DNA from: CAYRFQ01 sp964423615
GTDB lineage: Bacteria > Planctomycetota > Planctomycetia > Gemmatales > Gemmataceae
Assembly (NCBI GenBank): GCA_964423615.1
Contig: CAYRFQ010000145.1
Span: forward strand, 1 to 15,011
Direction: 5' to 3'
DNA: 15,011 nt
A program made the position numbers and the translations under genes. Below, one piece after another: positions 1-7,253 of the stretch (position 1 is the stretch's first letter; every line of letters starts with the position of its first letter). The notes under the pieces are model-generated. The model ran no database searches. It was not told where the DNA came from and saw nothing but the letters and a program-made list of their open reading frames with translations.

Positions 1-62
1 AAGGGGCGTTTTAGGCAACTGAGAGTTCGACCCGAGGGTCTCGTTCCACCGAACCTGGTTCT

Positions 63-287
63 TATTGAGACCTGCGCGGCTCATGATTCAACGTAGCCGG
101 CACACGGGGAATGGAAAAGAAATGCTTGTCCGGTTCGTAGGTATACGCGGCTGGCGTGTACCTTGGTCTTGGCCGAGCTTTCCAAGTACACGCGAGCCGC
201 GTGTACCTACGACGAACACAAAAACCGGACAACTAGAAATTACCCGCTCCAAGTGTGCCTGCTACATTATCCGCGCAGGTCTCAATA
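63..287. repeat. Nested four-tier imperfect palindrome (about 225 bp)
   Basis: Four pairs of inverted arms sit inside one another. The outer pair is 63-79 with 271-287 (17 bp, perfect; left arm tattgagacctgcgcgg). The next is 93-105 with 253-265 (13 bp, one mismatch; gtagc-ggcacac type). The third is 126-135 with 223-232 (ttgtccggtt, perfect). The innermost is 136-166 with 182-211 (about 30 bp, three differences). The right innermost arm is itself a hairpin: gtacacgcg at 186-194 pairs with cgcgtgtac at 198-206. Unpaired stretches between tiers differ in length on the two sides. The short ggcacac...gtgtgcc palindrome type recurs at 13515-13531. This resembles REP- or MITE-like intergenic DNA. 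No transposase is encoded inside. Confidence 0.85.
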
Positions 288-738
288 GTAGCATGACCGA
301 CTCTTCGCTCCGTCGTTGAATTCCTCGACACTGGAGTAGTCAGACATAACCCACTTTATCCGGGCTGGATTCTCATAAAACACAGTCGTTCGTAGCGACT
401 CCTTCGGAAGCGTCTTTTCCCAAGTCCCTGACGCGTCAGAACCGGCCTGAAGCCCACGACCGTTAAGCGTTGTTTTCTGATCAGTTGCTCTCGTTACTCC
501 GTGTTGGTTCCTAAAGGTGCCGTCGGCAGTGTCCAAAATTGCAGGACACGTGTTGATGGTTCCATCGACTGGTTGTGACTACCATTGGTCCTAGTTATTT
601 CAACCCGAAAGTCGAAAAATCACGATTCTTGAGGTGGGCGAGGTATAGAATTCATAAAGAGGGATGGATCGTTGAAGAACGATGCCAACTCAACACCAAT
701 TGCGACAGGCTATGCCTCGTGCCGAGAGGAGCAGTGTC
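288..738. other. Gap without a recognisable gene
   Basis: About 450 bases between the nested palindrome and the universal stress protein gene. An 84-codon open frame on the minus strand (282-536) has no recognisable motif, no convincing ribosome site, and runs into the palindrome, so I do not call it. A sequence resembling a -10 box (tatagaat, 644-651) lies about 90 bases upstream of the next gene, but I see no matching -35, so it is only suggestive. Confidence 0.5.
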
Positions 739-1581
739 ATGATGAAACGTATTTTGGCAGGACTTGGAGGAACTCCGTTTTCCCAGTCAACGATTCAGTA
801 CAGTGTCGAATTAGCGCGTCGCCACAACGCTGAGGTCACCGGGGTAACTGTGGTTGATGTCAATCGGTTGATTCAGGTGGGGCCGGTGCCGATTGGCGGG
901 AATTACTGGGCAGACGAGTTGAGACGGCACCGAATTCGTGTCACCCACGAACGGATAGAAGAAGTAATCCAAAACTTTGAAACGGCTTGCCGTGATGGAG
1001 ACATCCGGCATCAGGTCAAACGGGAGGAACGTCGTGAACCGTTTGATCTGATGCTGTCCTCGGCTCGGTATCATGACCTCATGATCTTTGGGTTGCGGAG
1101 CATTTTTGAATACGGGGTGATAGACGAAAGTTACCACAGCGGCAGCGACCTTTTGATCAAACTGATCACTGGGGGTATTCGTCCGATCCTGACGGTCTCA
1201 GAAACGTACCGTCCGATTCGGCGAGTTCTTATCTGTTACAGCGGTTCCATGGAGTCGGCGAAAACGATGAAGCAATTCGTCCGCATGCGTCTGTGGCCGG
1301 ATGTACAACTTCGCATTGTGACCTTCGACCACAAACCAGACAAGGGACAGCGTTTGCTCACGAATGCGGCCGAATACTGTCGGGCTCATGGCTTTACGCC
1401 AGAGGTGACACACATTCCTGGACCGCCCAAGGATCAAGTCTTGCCGGTCGCAGAGGAATGGGACGCGGATTTGATTGTGATGGGCAACAGCGCCAGAAAT
1501 TTGTTGTTACGCCAGATTTTTGGTGAAACGGCCTTGCACGTCATCCAGCATGCCGACCGGCCGTTGTTTTTGAGTCAGTGA
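739..1581 (+). CDS. Tandem universal stress protein (UspA family)
   Basis: A 280-residue cytoplasmic protein made of two UspA domains, about residues 1-155 and 160-280. The first opens with MMKRILAGLGGTPFSQSTIQ, a typical Usp first strand and helix. The second opens with RPIRRVLICYSGS and ends with DLIVMGN...GETALHVIQHADRPLF, the usual final strand-helix-strand. The ATP-binding signature of Usp proteins is G-x2-G-x9-G-S/T. Here the equivalent stretch reads GNSA, nine residues, GET, so the second glycine is Ala and the last S/T position is Glu; ATP binding is doubtful. The ATG at 739 is chosen because gagagga (725-731) gives a good ribosome site; an in-frame ATG at 682 has none. It stands alone on its strand. 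Tandem Usp proteins bind nucleotides or act in stress survival; the precise role here cannot be told. Confidence 0.88.
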   Translation: MMKRILAGLGGTPFSQSTIQYSVELARRHNAEVTGVTVVDVNRLIQVGPVPIGGNYWADELRRHRIRVTHERIEEVIQNFETACRDGDIRHQVKREERREPFDLMLSSARYHDLMIFGLRSIFEYGVIDESYHSGSDLLIKLITGGIRPILTVSETYRPIRRVLICYSGSMESAKTMKQFVRMRLWPDVQLRIVTFDHKPDKGQRLLTNAAEYCRAHGFTPEVTHIPGPPKDQVLPVAEEWDADLIVMGNSARNLLLRQIFGETALHVIQHADRPLFLSQ

Positions 1582-1976
1582 GGAGTAGATCCGCAAATCA
1601 CTCAATTCTTCCGGGGGAGATCGTGGGCATTTGTTGGTGAGCCGACCACGGAACTTATCCAACAATTACGACACTGGCACAGGCTGGAACCAACCACGGT
1701 CTTCCGCTACCTTCCCCGGTTCTACGAAGACCAGTTCGGTGTAGTTGGCTTACGGTCCTGCTGACAAGCGGCTACTCTCTCTGCAGGCAAAGGCGGCGAT
1801 CACGATCGCCGCGAGCCAATAAACCAGAACCCACTTCATGTGGACGTGTTCTCGCTCCTTTCGGGATGAGAGATGCAGAAGAATTGGGGAACACCCGGAC
1901 CGTTGGGAGCACTTTGGTTATCGAACGACAAGGCGACTGACCGGTCGCGTTATTCCGGTGTCTGGATCATAGTGGC
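1582..1976. other. Gap between usp and the fecR-like gene
   Basis: The gap lies between two gene 3' ends that point towards each other, so transcription from both sides converges here. Besides the possible tiny lipoprotein, the only structure I see is an imperfect hairpin around 1694-1740, with ggtcttc pairing with gaagacc across about 20 bases. It has no run of T after it on either strand, so I do not call it a terminator. No other gene is visible. Confidence 0.5.
1750..1839 (-). CDS. Possible tiny lipoprotein (29 aa)
   Basis: Reading minus from ATG at 1839 gives 29 codons: MKWVLVYWLAAIVIAAFAC followed by RESSRLSAGP and TAA. This has the layout of a bacterial lipoprotein signal: one Lys, a hydrophobic core, then a lipobox-like AFAC at residues 16-19. 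The mature part would be only about 11 residues. Small lipoproteins of this size (entericidin-like) are known in bacteria, but I recognise no family. The nearest purine-rich ribosome site (aaggag) lies about 15 bases upstream of the ATG, which is further than usual. It lies beyond the 3' end of the fecR-like gene, on the opposite strand from usp. Chance is a real alternative. Confidence 0.35.
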   Translation of the reverse strand: MKWVLVYWLAAIVIAAFACRESSRLSAGP

Positions 1977-3566
1977 TTACTTGAAACGGATCAGGGCCAC
2001 ATCATTTGGTCGTTTTCCGTTGGCGATGAAGCGATACGTGAGCGAATATTGTTGGCCAGCGAGCGTGAACACCTTTCCTTCCGGAGCGTTGTGGAACTCG
2101 CCGAACGTTGGATGGGGACCGAGGTTGTTCAGGAGCACAATGGCCTTGGGCAAAGACGTTGCTTGTGAATCGACAGACAACAGTCCGTTCAGGTTGACTC
2201 GTCCCTTGACGGTCAGCGGACAGAGTTGACCGTCTTTTGGAATCGAGAATCGAAATTGTTCGGTCTTGTTGGGGCTGAACAGGTTCCCCACGACGAATTG
2301 AGCGTTTCGCCTGCCGGCCAGTGTAATGGAAGAATGTCCACCGAGTGCGAAGAGGTCCTGACGAGCCTCGACACGACCACCTCGGTGTTGGAACGTCGCC
2401 CCTTCACGCAGGACGATGGCACCCACTAAAAGAGCGCCGGACTTCACGACGAGGTTTGCCCCAGGCTTTCCGAGCCCGAGGTCGATAGTGCCTTGTACCG
2501 AGACCGACAACGAGCCACCACCAATCGTCACGGTGCTACCAGCTTTGAGGGTCGTCGTTAAGGCCTTGGCACGCGAACCAATGGCGACGTTGGACTGTCG
2601 GTTGATGACGACAGAAGTCGTGTGGTCGGGAATGCGTTTCGTTTGCCAACGGGAACTCGTAGCCCAGCTGCCTGTCTTCCCAACCCAGGTATTCTCCCTT
2701 TGTTGATGTGTCTGTTGTTTTGTTGGGATTTCTGGCGGAAATTGTCTGGCAAAGCGCCAGGCTTCGTTGGGTAAGTTCATCCACTCCACGCGGCCACTCT
2801 TGTCGACCGCGATGCAATCTTCCTTCTCAAGGAGCAGTTTCTTCCAAGCGCTTAGCACCTCGACGCGTCCGTGCAGAACACCAACACCAGTCCTTCCGAG
2901 TTCGGGGTCGACGAAGACGGAGTATTCTGTGCCGAATTTCCCGACACGCAATTGTGCCGAATTTACTGTGAACGGGTTTGTGGGCTTGTTAGAGCGAACG
3001 GAAACCGACCCGGATTCCAAATAGCCGTGATGAGAATCCACGAGTCGAAACTTCGCGGGTCCGTACAAAGCAAGCGTGTTTCCCGAATCCAACACCAACT
3101 CGCATGCCCCCGAACGAAATTCGATTGTCTGTCCCTTGTTGAGTTTCGTGCCAGAGACGGCTTGTTCCCAATCGCAATTGGCTCCGCGTTGAAAATTGCC
3201 GATTGGGCCATCGGCAACGACATCTTTCGGTTCGGTTGGCTCGGGTCTGGTCATCCAAAAAGTAACGGCCACGCCTCCAACGATTAGGGCCAGGGCTGTC
3301 GCCACTGCAAACCACACCAAACGAGGAGATTTTTTTTCGACAGACTTTCCCGGGAGGGAAACGGAAGAATCGAACTCGGATTCGCCAACCAAGTCGGTCT
3401 TTTGCGTTGTCCAATGTAAGATTCTGTGCAAAGAAATACTGGCAAGGTACTCCTCGCGAAACGTGGAGTCGTTTTGGAGTAAGGAGTCGACTTCTTTCCA
3501 CTCGTCGGGGGAAAGTTCGTCGTCCAACAATCGTGACAGCAAATAGTCTCGACGTGATTCGTCCAT
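1977..3566 (-). CDS. FecR-domain membrane protein with C-terminal beta-helix-like region
   Basis: A 529-residue protein that probably regulates the ECF sigma factor encoded just upstream. The N-terminus (MDESRRDYLLSRLLDDELSP...) is the short acidic helical domain seen in planctomycete FecR-like proteins. One membrane helix follows at about 84-105 (WFAVATALALIVGGVAVTFW). The FecR domain covers about 120-260, including the GPAKFRLV...GYLESGSVSVR and FGTEYSV...GVLHGRVEVL motifs. From about 292 the protein changes to a W-G-x-G-S-W...RIPDHTTSVVIN motif, then Gly/Ser/Val-rich beta strands to the end. This is the style of secreted beta-helix or autotransporter-associated repeats, so this part probably lies outside the cytoplasm. 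The start at 3566 lies four bases after the sigma factor stop; upstream in-frame Met codons overlap the sigma gene. Transmembrane signalling from the outer domain to the sigma factor is inferred. Confidence 0.88.
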   Translation of the reverse strand: MDESRRDYLLSRLLDDELSPDEWKEVDSLLQNDSTFREEYLASISLHRILHWTTQKTDLVGESEFDSSVSLPGKSVEKKSPRLVWFAVATALALIVGGVAVTFWMTRPEPTEPKDVVADGPIGNFQRGANCDWEQAVSGTKLNKGQTIEFRSGACELVLDSGNTLALYGPAKFRLVDSHHGYLESGSVSVRSNKPTNPFTVNSAQLRVGKFGTEYSVFVDPELGRTGVGVLHGRVEVLSAWKKLLLEKEDCIAVDKSGRVEWMNLPNEAWRFARQFPPEIPTKQQTHQQRENTWVGKTGSWATSSRWQTKRIPDHTTSVVINRQSNVAIGSRAKALTTTLKAGSTVTIGGGSLSVSVQGTIDLGLGKPGANLVVKSGALLVGAIVLREGATFQHRGGRVEARQDLFALGGHSSITLAGRRNAQFVVGNLFSPNKTEQFRFSIPKDGQLCPLTVKGRVNLNGLLSVDSQATSLPKAIVLLNNLGPHPTFGEFHNAPEGKVFTLAGQQYSLTYRFIANGKRPNDVALIRFK

Positions 3567-3570
3567 CGGG

Positions 3571-4116
3571 TTATTCCAAACGCAAACGAGCATCAATGCA
3601 CCGTCGTAAAGCCGATCGGATGCGGCAAAGTGATTGTCTGACGTTCTCTGCAGATTTGTTCGTCTTCGTGGCGATCTGCTTTGAGGAGAGATTCTCCGTA
3701 TATCGGTCGCGGAGCAGGTTTTGCTGTTCCGACGTGAGTTGTTTTTGGCAATCGCTGAGGGCCTTCAATTTGTCGGACTCTTGGGAACTCGAGAGCAATT
3801 CGGCTTGGGCCAATATTTCGATGGTTTTATCGCTGAATTGATGTCGGTCTCGAGAGTTGTTTTTTCTCCACGCCAATACCTCGTAATAGGCTATTCGGCA
3901 CGCCCAACCGATCAGGCTGTCGACGTTCTCGGCCTCGTTCGCTTTTTCCAAAAGTACCCGATTGGTGTTTTGGAGTAATTCCTCGGCGTCGTGGATCGAA
4001 GGGACGAGCCTTAGAACGTAGGTCATCAAGACCGGCTGGATGGCCACCAGTTCCGCAGCCAAGGCTTTCGACAACTTATCATCGGAGTTGGTCTCGTTGC
4101 TCGCTGTACCCACCAT
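3571..4116 (-). CDS. ECF-type RNA polymerase sigma factor (planctomycete/Verrucomicrobium type)
   Basis: A 181-residue sigma-70 family protein. Region 2 is about residues 22-90 (ELVAIQPVLMTYVLRLVPS, IHDAEELLQNTNRVLLEKA, SLIGWACRIAYYEVLAWRK). Region 4 is about 119-173, with the helix-turn-helix LSSKQIATKTNKSAENVRQS. There are no regions 1 or 3, as expected of ECF factors. The size and its FecR-like partner match the Rhodopirellula/Verrucomicrobium family of sigma factors. I prefer the ATG at 4116. The in-frame TTG at 4164 falls inside one arm of a 15-bp inverted repeat and has no ribosome site; the ATG at 4116 has no obvious one either, so the start is uncertain. The fecR-like gene begins four bases after the stop, so the two are cotranscribed and probably translationally coupled. 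Confidence 0.88.
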   Translation of the reverse strand: MVGTASNETNSDDKLSKALAAELVAIQPVLMTYVLRLVPSIHDAEELLQNTNRVLLEKANEAENVDSLIGWACRIAYYEVLAWRKNNSRDRHQFSDKTIEILAQAELLSSSQESDKLKALSDCQKQLTSEQQNLLRDRYTENLSSKQIATKTNKSAENVRQSLCRIRSALRRCIDARLRLE

Positions 4117-4162
4117 GGGACGACGTCGTTTCTTTGGTTGTCTGGAGGTCTTGATGGATTGC

Positions 4163-4231
4163 AACGGCTCAAGCCTGGAATGGAGTCGCCTACTTTACTT
4201 GGGTATCTACGACTCTCAGGCTTGAGCCGTT
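4163..4231. repeat. Strong hairpin between the thioredoxin and sigma factor genes
   Basis: aacggctcaagcctg (4163-4177) and caggcttgagccgtt (4217-4231) are a perfect 15-bp inverted pair. An inner pair, gagtcg (4183-4188) with cgactc (4210-4215), extends the stem. The loop is 21 bases. It lies just past the 3' end of the tlpA-like gene (stop at 4239). On the minus strand no T run follows the stem, so it is not a textbook intrinsic terminator in that direction. On the plus strand tttt follows at 4230-4233, but there is no gene to terminate. It could still attenuate readthrough into the sigma gene or protect an RNA 3' end. Confidence 0.8.
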
Positions 4232-4238
4232 TTCGATG

Positions 4239-5495
4239 TTATTGTGGCAGCAATGCCTTTCGCAACTGGAACGTTCGGATCGATTCGGGTGGTTGCGTCT
4301 GCCGAAGTACGCCGTGTTGCTTCAACACGGATTCGAAATAAGGACGATTGGCTTTGGCACTCAGGCTTTTTTCACCCTTATTTAGGCGATCCTCAATCAC
4401 GTCAAGGACCAAAACCAAAACCCCTGCGGCGGGCCACAGACTCTTCTCGCTGGCTTGGCACGCTTTCAGGGCAAGGTCGACGGCTCGCCGGTAGTTCTCG
4501 GCTTGCTTTTGTTTTTCGGCAAGTTCAAGAGACAGTTCGGCAGCGGCGATCAACCCTTGGGGGCGTGCATTCCCTTTGGTCTGGGCGAGGGTGTTGACCA
4601 TTTGCTGGGCTTGTTCTTCTTTTCCGGCTTTGATGAACGTCTGGGCTTTCTTCACTTGCCAACGGACTTTGGGATCCAGCTTTTCCTTGGTGCGTTGGAT
4701 TCCCATTGCTCCCTTGCCTCGACGCACGAGGAGGAGTCGATCCAATTTGGCCAGAGCAGCAGCGGCATTTCGCTTTGTTCCTTTCGATAGTTGGGTCGGC
4801 GTAGCCATTGCGTCCCTAGGCTTGCGGACCCCACCGGTCTTCTTTGCATTGGCCAAATCGTAGATATCCAGTGTGATTTCGTAGAGGGGTTCGTACATGT
4901 CCTCGGGGCGTCCCATCCAGGCGAGAATCCCTTTCCGGTTCACAATCAGAACGGAGGGGATGCCCTTTCGCCCGGTTCGCCTCATCAACTCGCGCCCGAA
5001 GAAACTGGGTTTGCGTTCTTCGCAGACGATGTATGGCACGGGCACTTTCGTTTGTTTCAGGAACTCGGCGGTGGTGACGGAACCTCGTGGGTCGAGAGCC
5101 AGGCCAATGACTATGACGTTGTGTTTGGCCAGTTTCTTGGAGAGGTCGGCCATTTCTGGGATGCCTTGGATGCAGGGGCCGCACCAGGTCGCCCACAAAT
5201 CGATGACGTAGATTTTGCCTTTCTGAAACTTGGGCACGCTTTTGCCCTGAAGCCATTGGACTTGATCTCCAATTGGTGGCATCTTGTCGCCAATTCGAAG
5301 CGGCTTCGGAGCTTTTCCCGCTGTTGCAGAAGCCGTTTTTCCAGTTGGTGTCGTTTTCCCAGCTGGTATGGCAATGGAGACAGAGCGTTTGGTCTGGCCT
5401 GGATTCGCCGAACTGTCGTGTCCGTGCAAGGCCAGCCAACCGAACAGGCATGATCCCAAAAATCCTACGACCCAGTAACGCGATGTTGCTTTCAA
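4239..5495 (-). CDS. TlpA-like thioredoxin-fold protein with long helical C-terminus, membrane-anchored or secreted
   Basis: A 418-residue protein from TTG at 5495. The N-terminus (KATSRYWVVGFLGSCLFGWLAL) is a signal peptide or anchor; FLGSC is a weak lipobox-like sequence. A Lys/Thr/Ala-rich linker leads to an AhpC/TSA-Redoxin domain at about 65-215. It has the active-site WCGPC at 104-108 and the cis-proline motif GIPSVLIVNRKG around 178-189. TlpA/ResA proteins reduce disulphides or act on cytochrome maturation outside the cytoplasm. The last 200 residues are Ala/Lys/Gln-rich and helical (e.g. KAGKEEQAQQMVNTLAQ), perhaps TPR-like. Start choice: gagaggag sits six bases before TTG 5495. A more upstream TTG at 5528 also has a gaggag, but only one base away. 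The stop lies 122 bases before the sigma factor start, with a hairpin between. Confidence 0.85.
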   Translation of the reverse strand: MKATSRYWVVGFLGSCLFGWLALHGHDSSANPGQTKRSVSIAIPAGKTTPTGKTASATAGKAPKPLRIGDKMPPIGDQVQWLQGKSVPKFQKGKIYVIDLWATWCGPCIQGIPEMADLSKKLAKHNVIVIGLALDPRGSVTTAEFLKQTKVPVPYIVCEERKPSFFGRELMRRTGRKGIPSVLIVNRKGILAWMGRPEDMYEPLYEITLDIYDLANAKKTGGVRKPRDAMATPTQLSKGTKRNAAAALAKLDRLLLVRRGKGAMGIQRTKEKLDPKVRWQVKKAQTFIKAGKEEQAQQMVNTLAQTKGNARPQGLIAAAELSLELAEKQKQAENYRRAVDLALKACQASEKSLWPAAGVLVLVLDVIEDRLNKGEKSLSAKANRPYFESVLKQHGVLRQTQPPESIRTFQLRKALLPQ

Positions 5496-5963
5496 CAGAT
5501 TCTCCTCTCGACAAATCGACGAATTCAATCTCCTCTTATCTGAAGCAGCACTTCTTGGACGAACGTGACAGATTTTCTTGAAGAATTGCGAGAGTTCTCT
5601 GAGGGGGAGATCAGTCGCGTCCCGACACGGAAGCTGAACTCCGTTGCTTTTGAAAAGGAAAACAGGCCTTGGATAGATTCGTCATCGGGGTCGAGAGGCG
5701 AATGGCGTCATCTTTCAACTGGCTGGTCAGACGCTTCATTCCATGCACTTGTTTCAATAGGATCACGGCAAGATTCGTAACCCACTTGAACATTTCCCAA
5801 ACGGGTGCTTCCGCCATTCTCGGAGGGACCTTTTGGGTGAGAATGAATCTTGCCGTGGTAATTTGTGTTCCCTGTGCACCTGTTGTTTGAGCTGCGCAGC
5901 CGGCTTGGAAATCCAAACGGTCCGCAAACGGCATCGTGGAGGGACCGATTGTCGAGTCGTTCC
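5496..5963. other. Gap between the thioredoxin and PQQ-protein genes
   Basis: About 470 bases that must hold the promoter of the minus-strand thioredoxin gene. No clear -35/-10 pair stands out. Open frames on either strand (minus 5611-5997, plus 5669-5890) have no recognisable domain or ribosome site, and I do not call them. The notable structure is the 94-bp inverted-repeat element at 5764-5857. Confidence 0.5.
5764..5857. repeat. 94-bp element bounded by a perfect 13-bp inverted repeat
   Basis: cacggcaagattc (5764-5776) is the exact reverse complement of gaatcttgccgtg (5845-5857). Inside it, accca (around 5780-5784) can pair with tgggt (around 5834-5838), extending a long hairpin. It lies between two minus-strand genes. 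It could be a small palindromic repeat, a MITE-like relic or a regulatory hairpin downstream of the PQQ-protein gene. No flanking target-site duplication is obvious. Confidence 0.7.
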
Positions 5964-7253
5964 TCACTCGGTGCCTCTCGCGAGCACTTGCCAACACTTC
6001 AGCGTTTTGCCGTTGTGGGCGTAGAGACGTCCGTTGGACAAAGCGATCTGGGCTCGGGGAACGGAATCGCTAAATACGGTGGCTCGACTGATCTCTTGGT
6101 AGCCTTTGGGAGAAGCGGCGAAGACCACGAGATCGCCGCCTTCGGTCAACCCAATGATCTTGTCTTGTAACAGGATCATCGAGGCACACCCGAATCCCGG
6201 CTTCGTCCACCTTACTTTGCCCGTCTTGAAGTCGACACACCGGAGCTTTGGTCTCCGCTCCTGTCGTCCGTGGCAACCAAAGAGGAATCCGTCTCGGTAT
6301 ACGCAGGTGTTGAAGTGGTTTGACATCGAAATGTCGTTGCTCCAGACTCGCTCGAGTTTGCCCTCGTCCAACTTGAGTAGCAGTGCTCCTGTTTCGTAGC
6401 ACGTCGAGAAGAACAAGTAGTTACCAACGTGTAGCGGTGTGGCGGCGTTTACGGAGGTGCTGTACTCGGCCCGCCAGCGTTGGCGGTGGACGACCTTTCC
6501 GTTGTTCGGGTCGAGAAGAACGGCCCCAAACCGTGTGAAGAAAACGGCGAACGTTTTCTTGCCGAGTTTCGCGAAGATCGGTGACGCGTAACTGGCTTCG
6601 TCGCTCGTGGCTTTCCAGAGTTCTTTGCCGGTGGCTCCGTCGAACGCGACGATTCCGGCTCCGGTCTGCTTGCCGCCGACGTTGACGAGCACACGTTTGC
6701 CTTTGGCGTCGACCAGGGGTGAAGTTCCAACGCCGAAGAAGTTGGGGCGAACTTTGTAGTCTTTCTTGACGTTTCGGGTCCACAGTTTTTTGCCGTCGTA
6801 GAGTTGGTAGCAAGAGAGCTGGCCGGCGACGCCGAGAAGGTAGATGCGTCCGTTGACGACCGTGGGCGTTCCTCGGGGACCATCGCCCTTGCCGTAGGTG
6901 TCGAAATACGGCATCAGGTAGGTTTGCTTCCAGATTCGCTTGCCCGTCGCCGCGTCGAGGCACTCGAGAACTTCGTCTCGGTTGTCGCGGTAGAAGACGA
7001 GGAGTTTCTTTCCCACCACGACAGGCCCGGCGTAGCTTTCGCCGATGGAGTGCTTCCAGAGCAATTTCGGTCCCCTGGGTCCCCACTTCTGGAGTTTTCC
7101 AGTTTCTTGGGACGTGGCATCGCGGCGAGGTCCGAGGAATTGGGGCCAGTCTTCGGCCCGTGCCGAAGTCGTGGGGAGGACGGCGACGACACCAACGAGG
7201 CCTATCCACCAGGTCGTCGGGAACCAGCGGGACACGATCGCTTTACTGCGCAT
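5964..7253 (-). CDS. Secreted PQQ-like beta-propeller protein
   Basis: A 429-residue protein. Residues 1-33 form a signal peptide (hydrophobic WWIGLVGVVAVL, cleavage after ARA). The mature protein starts EDWPQFLGPRRDATSQ, a signature of planctomycete 'outer membrane protein assembly factor BamB-like' PQQ-repeat proteins. Propeller blades are marked by recurring G-K-x-x-W units: PKLLWKHSIGESYAGPVV, LDAATGKRIWKQ, YDGKKLWTRN, FDGATGKELWKAT, VDFKTGKVRWTK. The final blade ends GRLYAHNGKTLKCWQV. No catalytic residues for a quinoprotein dehydrogenase are evident, so it is probably a binding or scaffold propeller in the periplasm. The ATG at 7253 has aaggag nine bases upstream. It overlaps the preceding FGE-domain gene by 11 bases, so both are translated from one mRNA. 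Confidence 0.92.
   Translation of the reverse strand: MRSKAIVSRWFPTTWWIGLVGVVAVLPTTSARAEDWPQFLGPRRDATSQETGKLQKWGPRGPKLLWKHSIGESYAGPVVVGKKLLVFYRDNRDEVLECLDAATGKRIWKQTYLMPYFDTYGKGDGPRGTPTVVNGRIYLLGVAGQLSCYQLYDGKKLWTRNVKKDYKVRPNFFGVGTSPLVDAKGKRVLVNVGGKQTGAGIVAFDGATGKELWKATSDEASYASPIFAKLGKKTFAVFFTRFGAVLLDPNNGKVVHRQRWRAEYSTSVNAATPLHVGNYLFFSTCYETGALLLKLDEGKLERVWSNDISMSNHFNTCVYRDGFLFGCHGRQERRPKLRCVDFKTGKVRWTKPGFGCASMILLQDKIIGLTEGGDLVVFAASPKGYQEISRATVFSDSVPRAQIALSNGRLYAHNGKTLKCWQVLARGTE

Noticed and set aside
5611..5997. 128-codon minus-strand frame between operons
   Set aside because: Overlaps the 3' end of the PQQ gene and spans the 94-bp inverted repeat; no motif or ribosome site.
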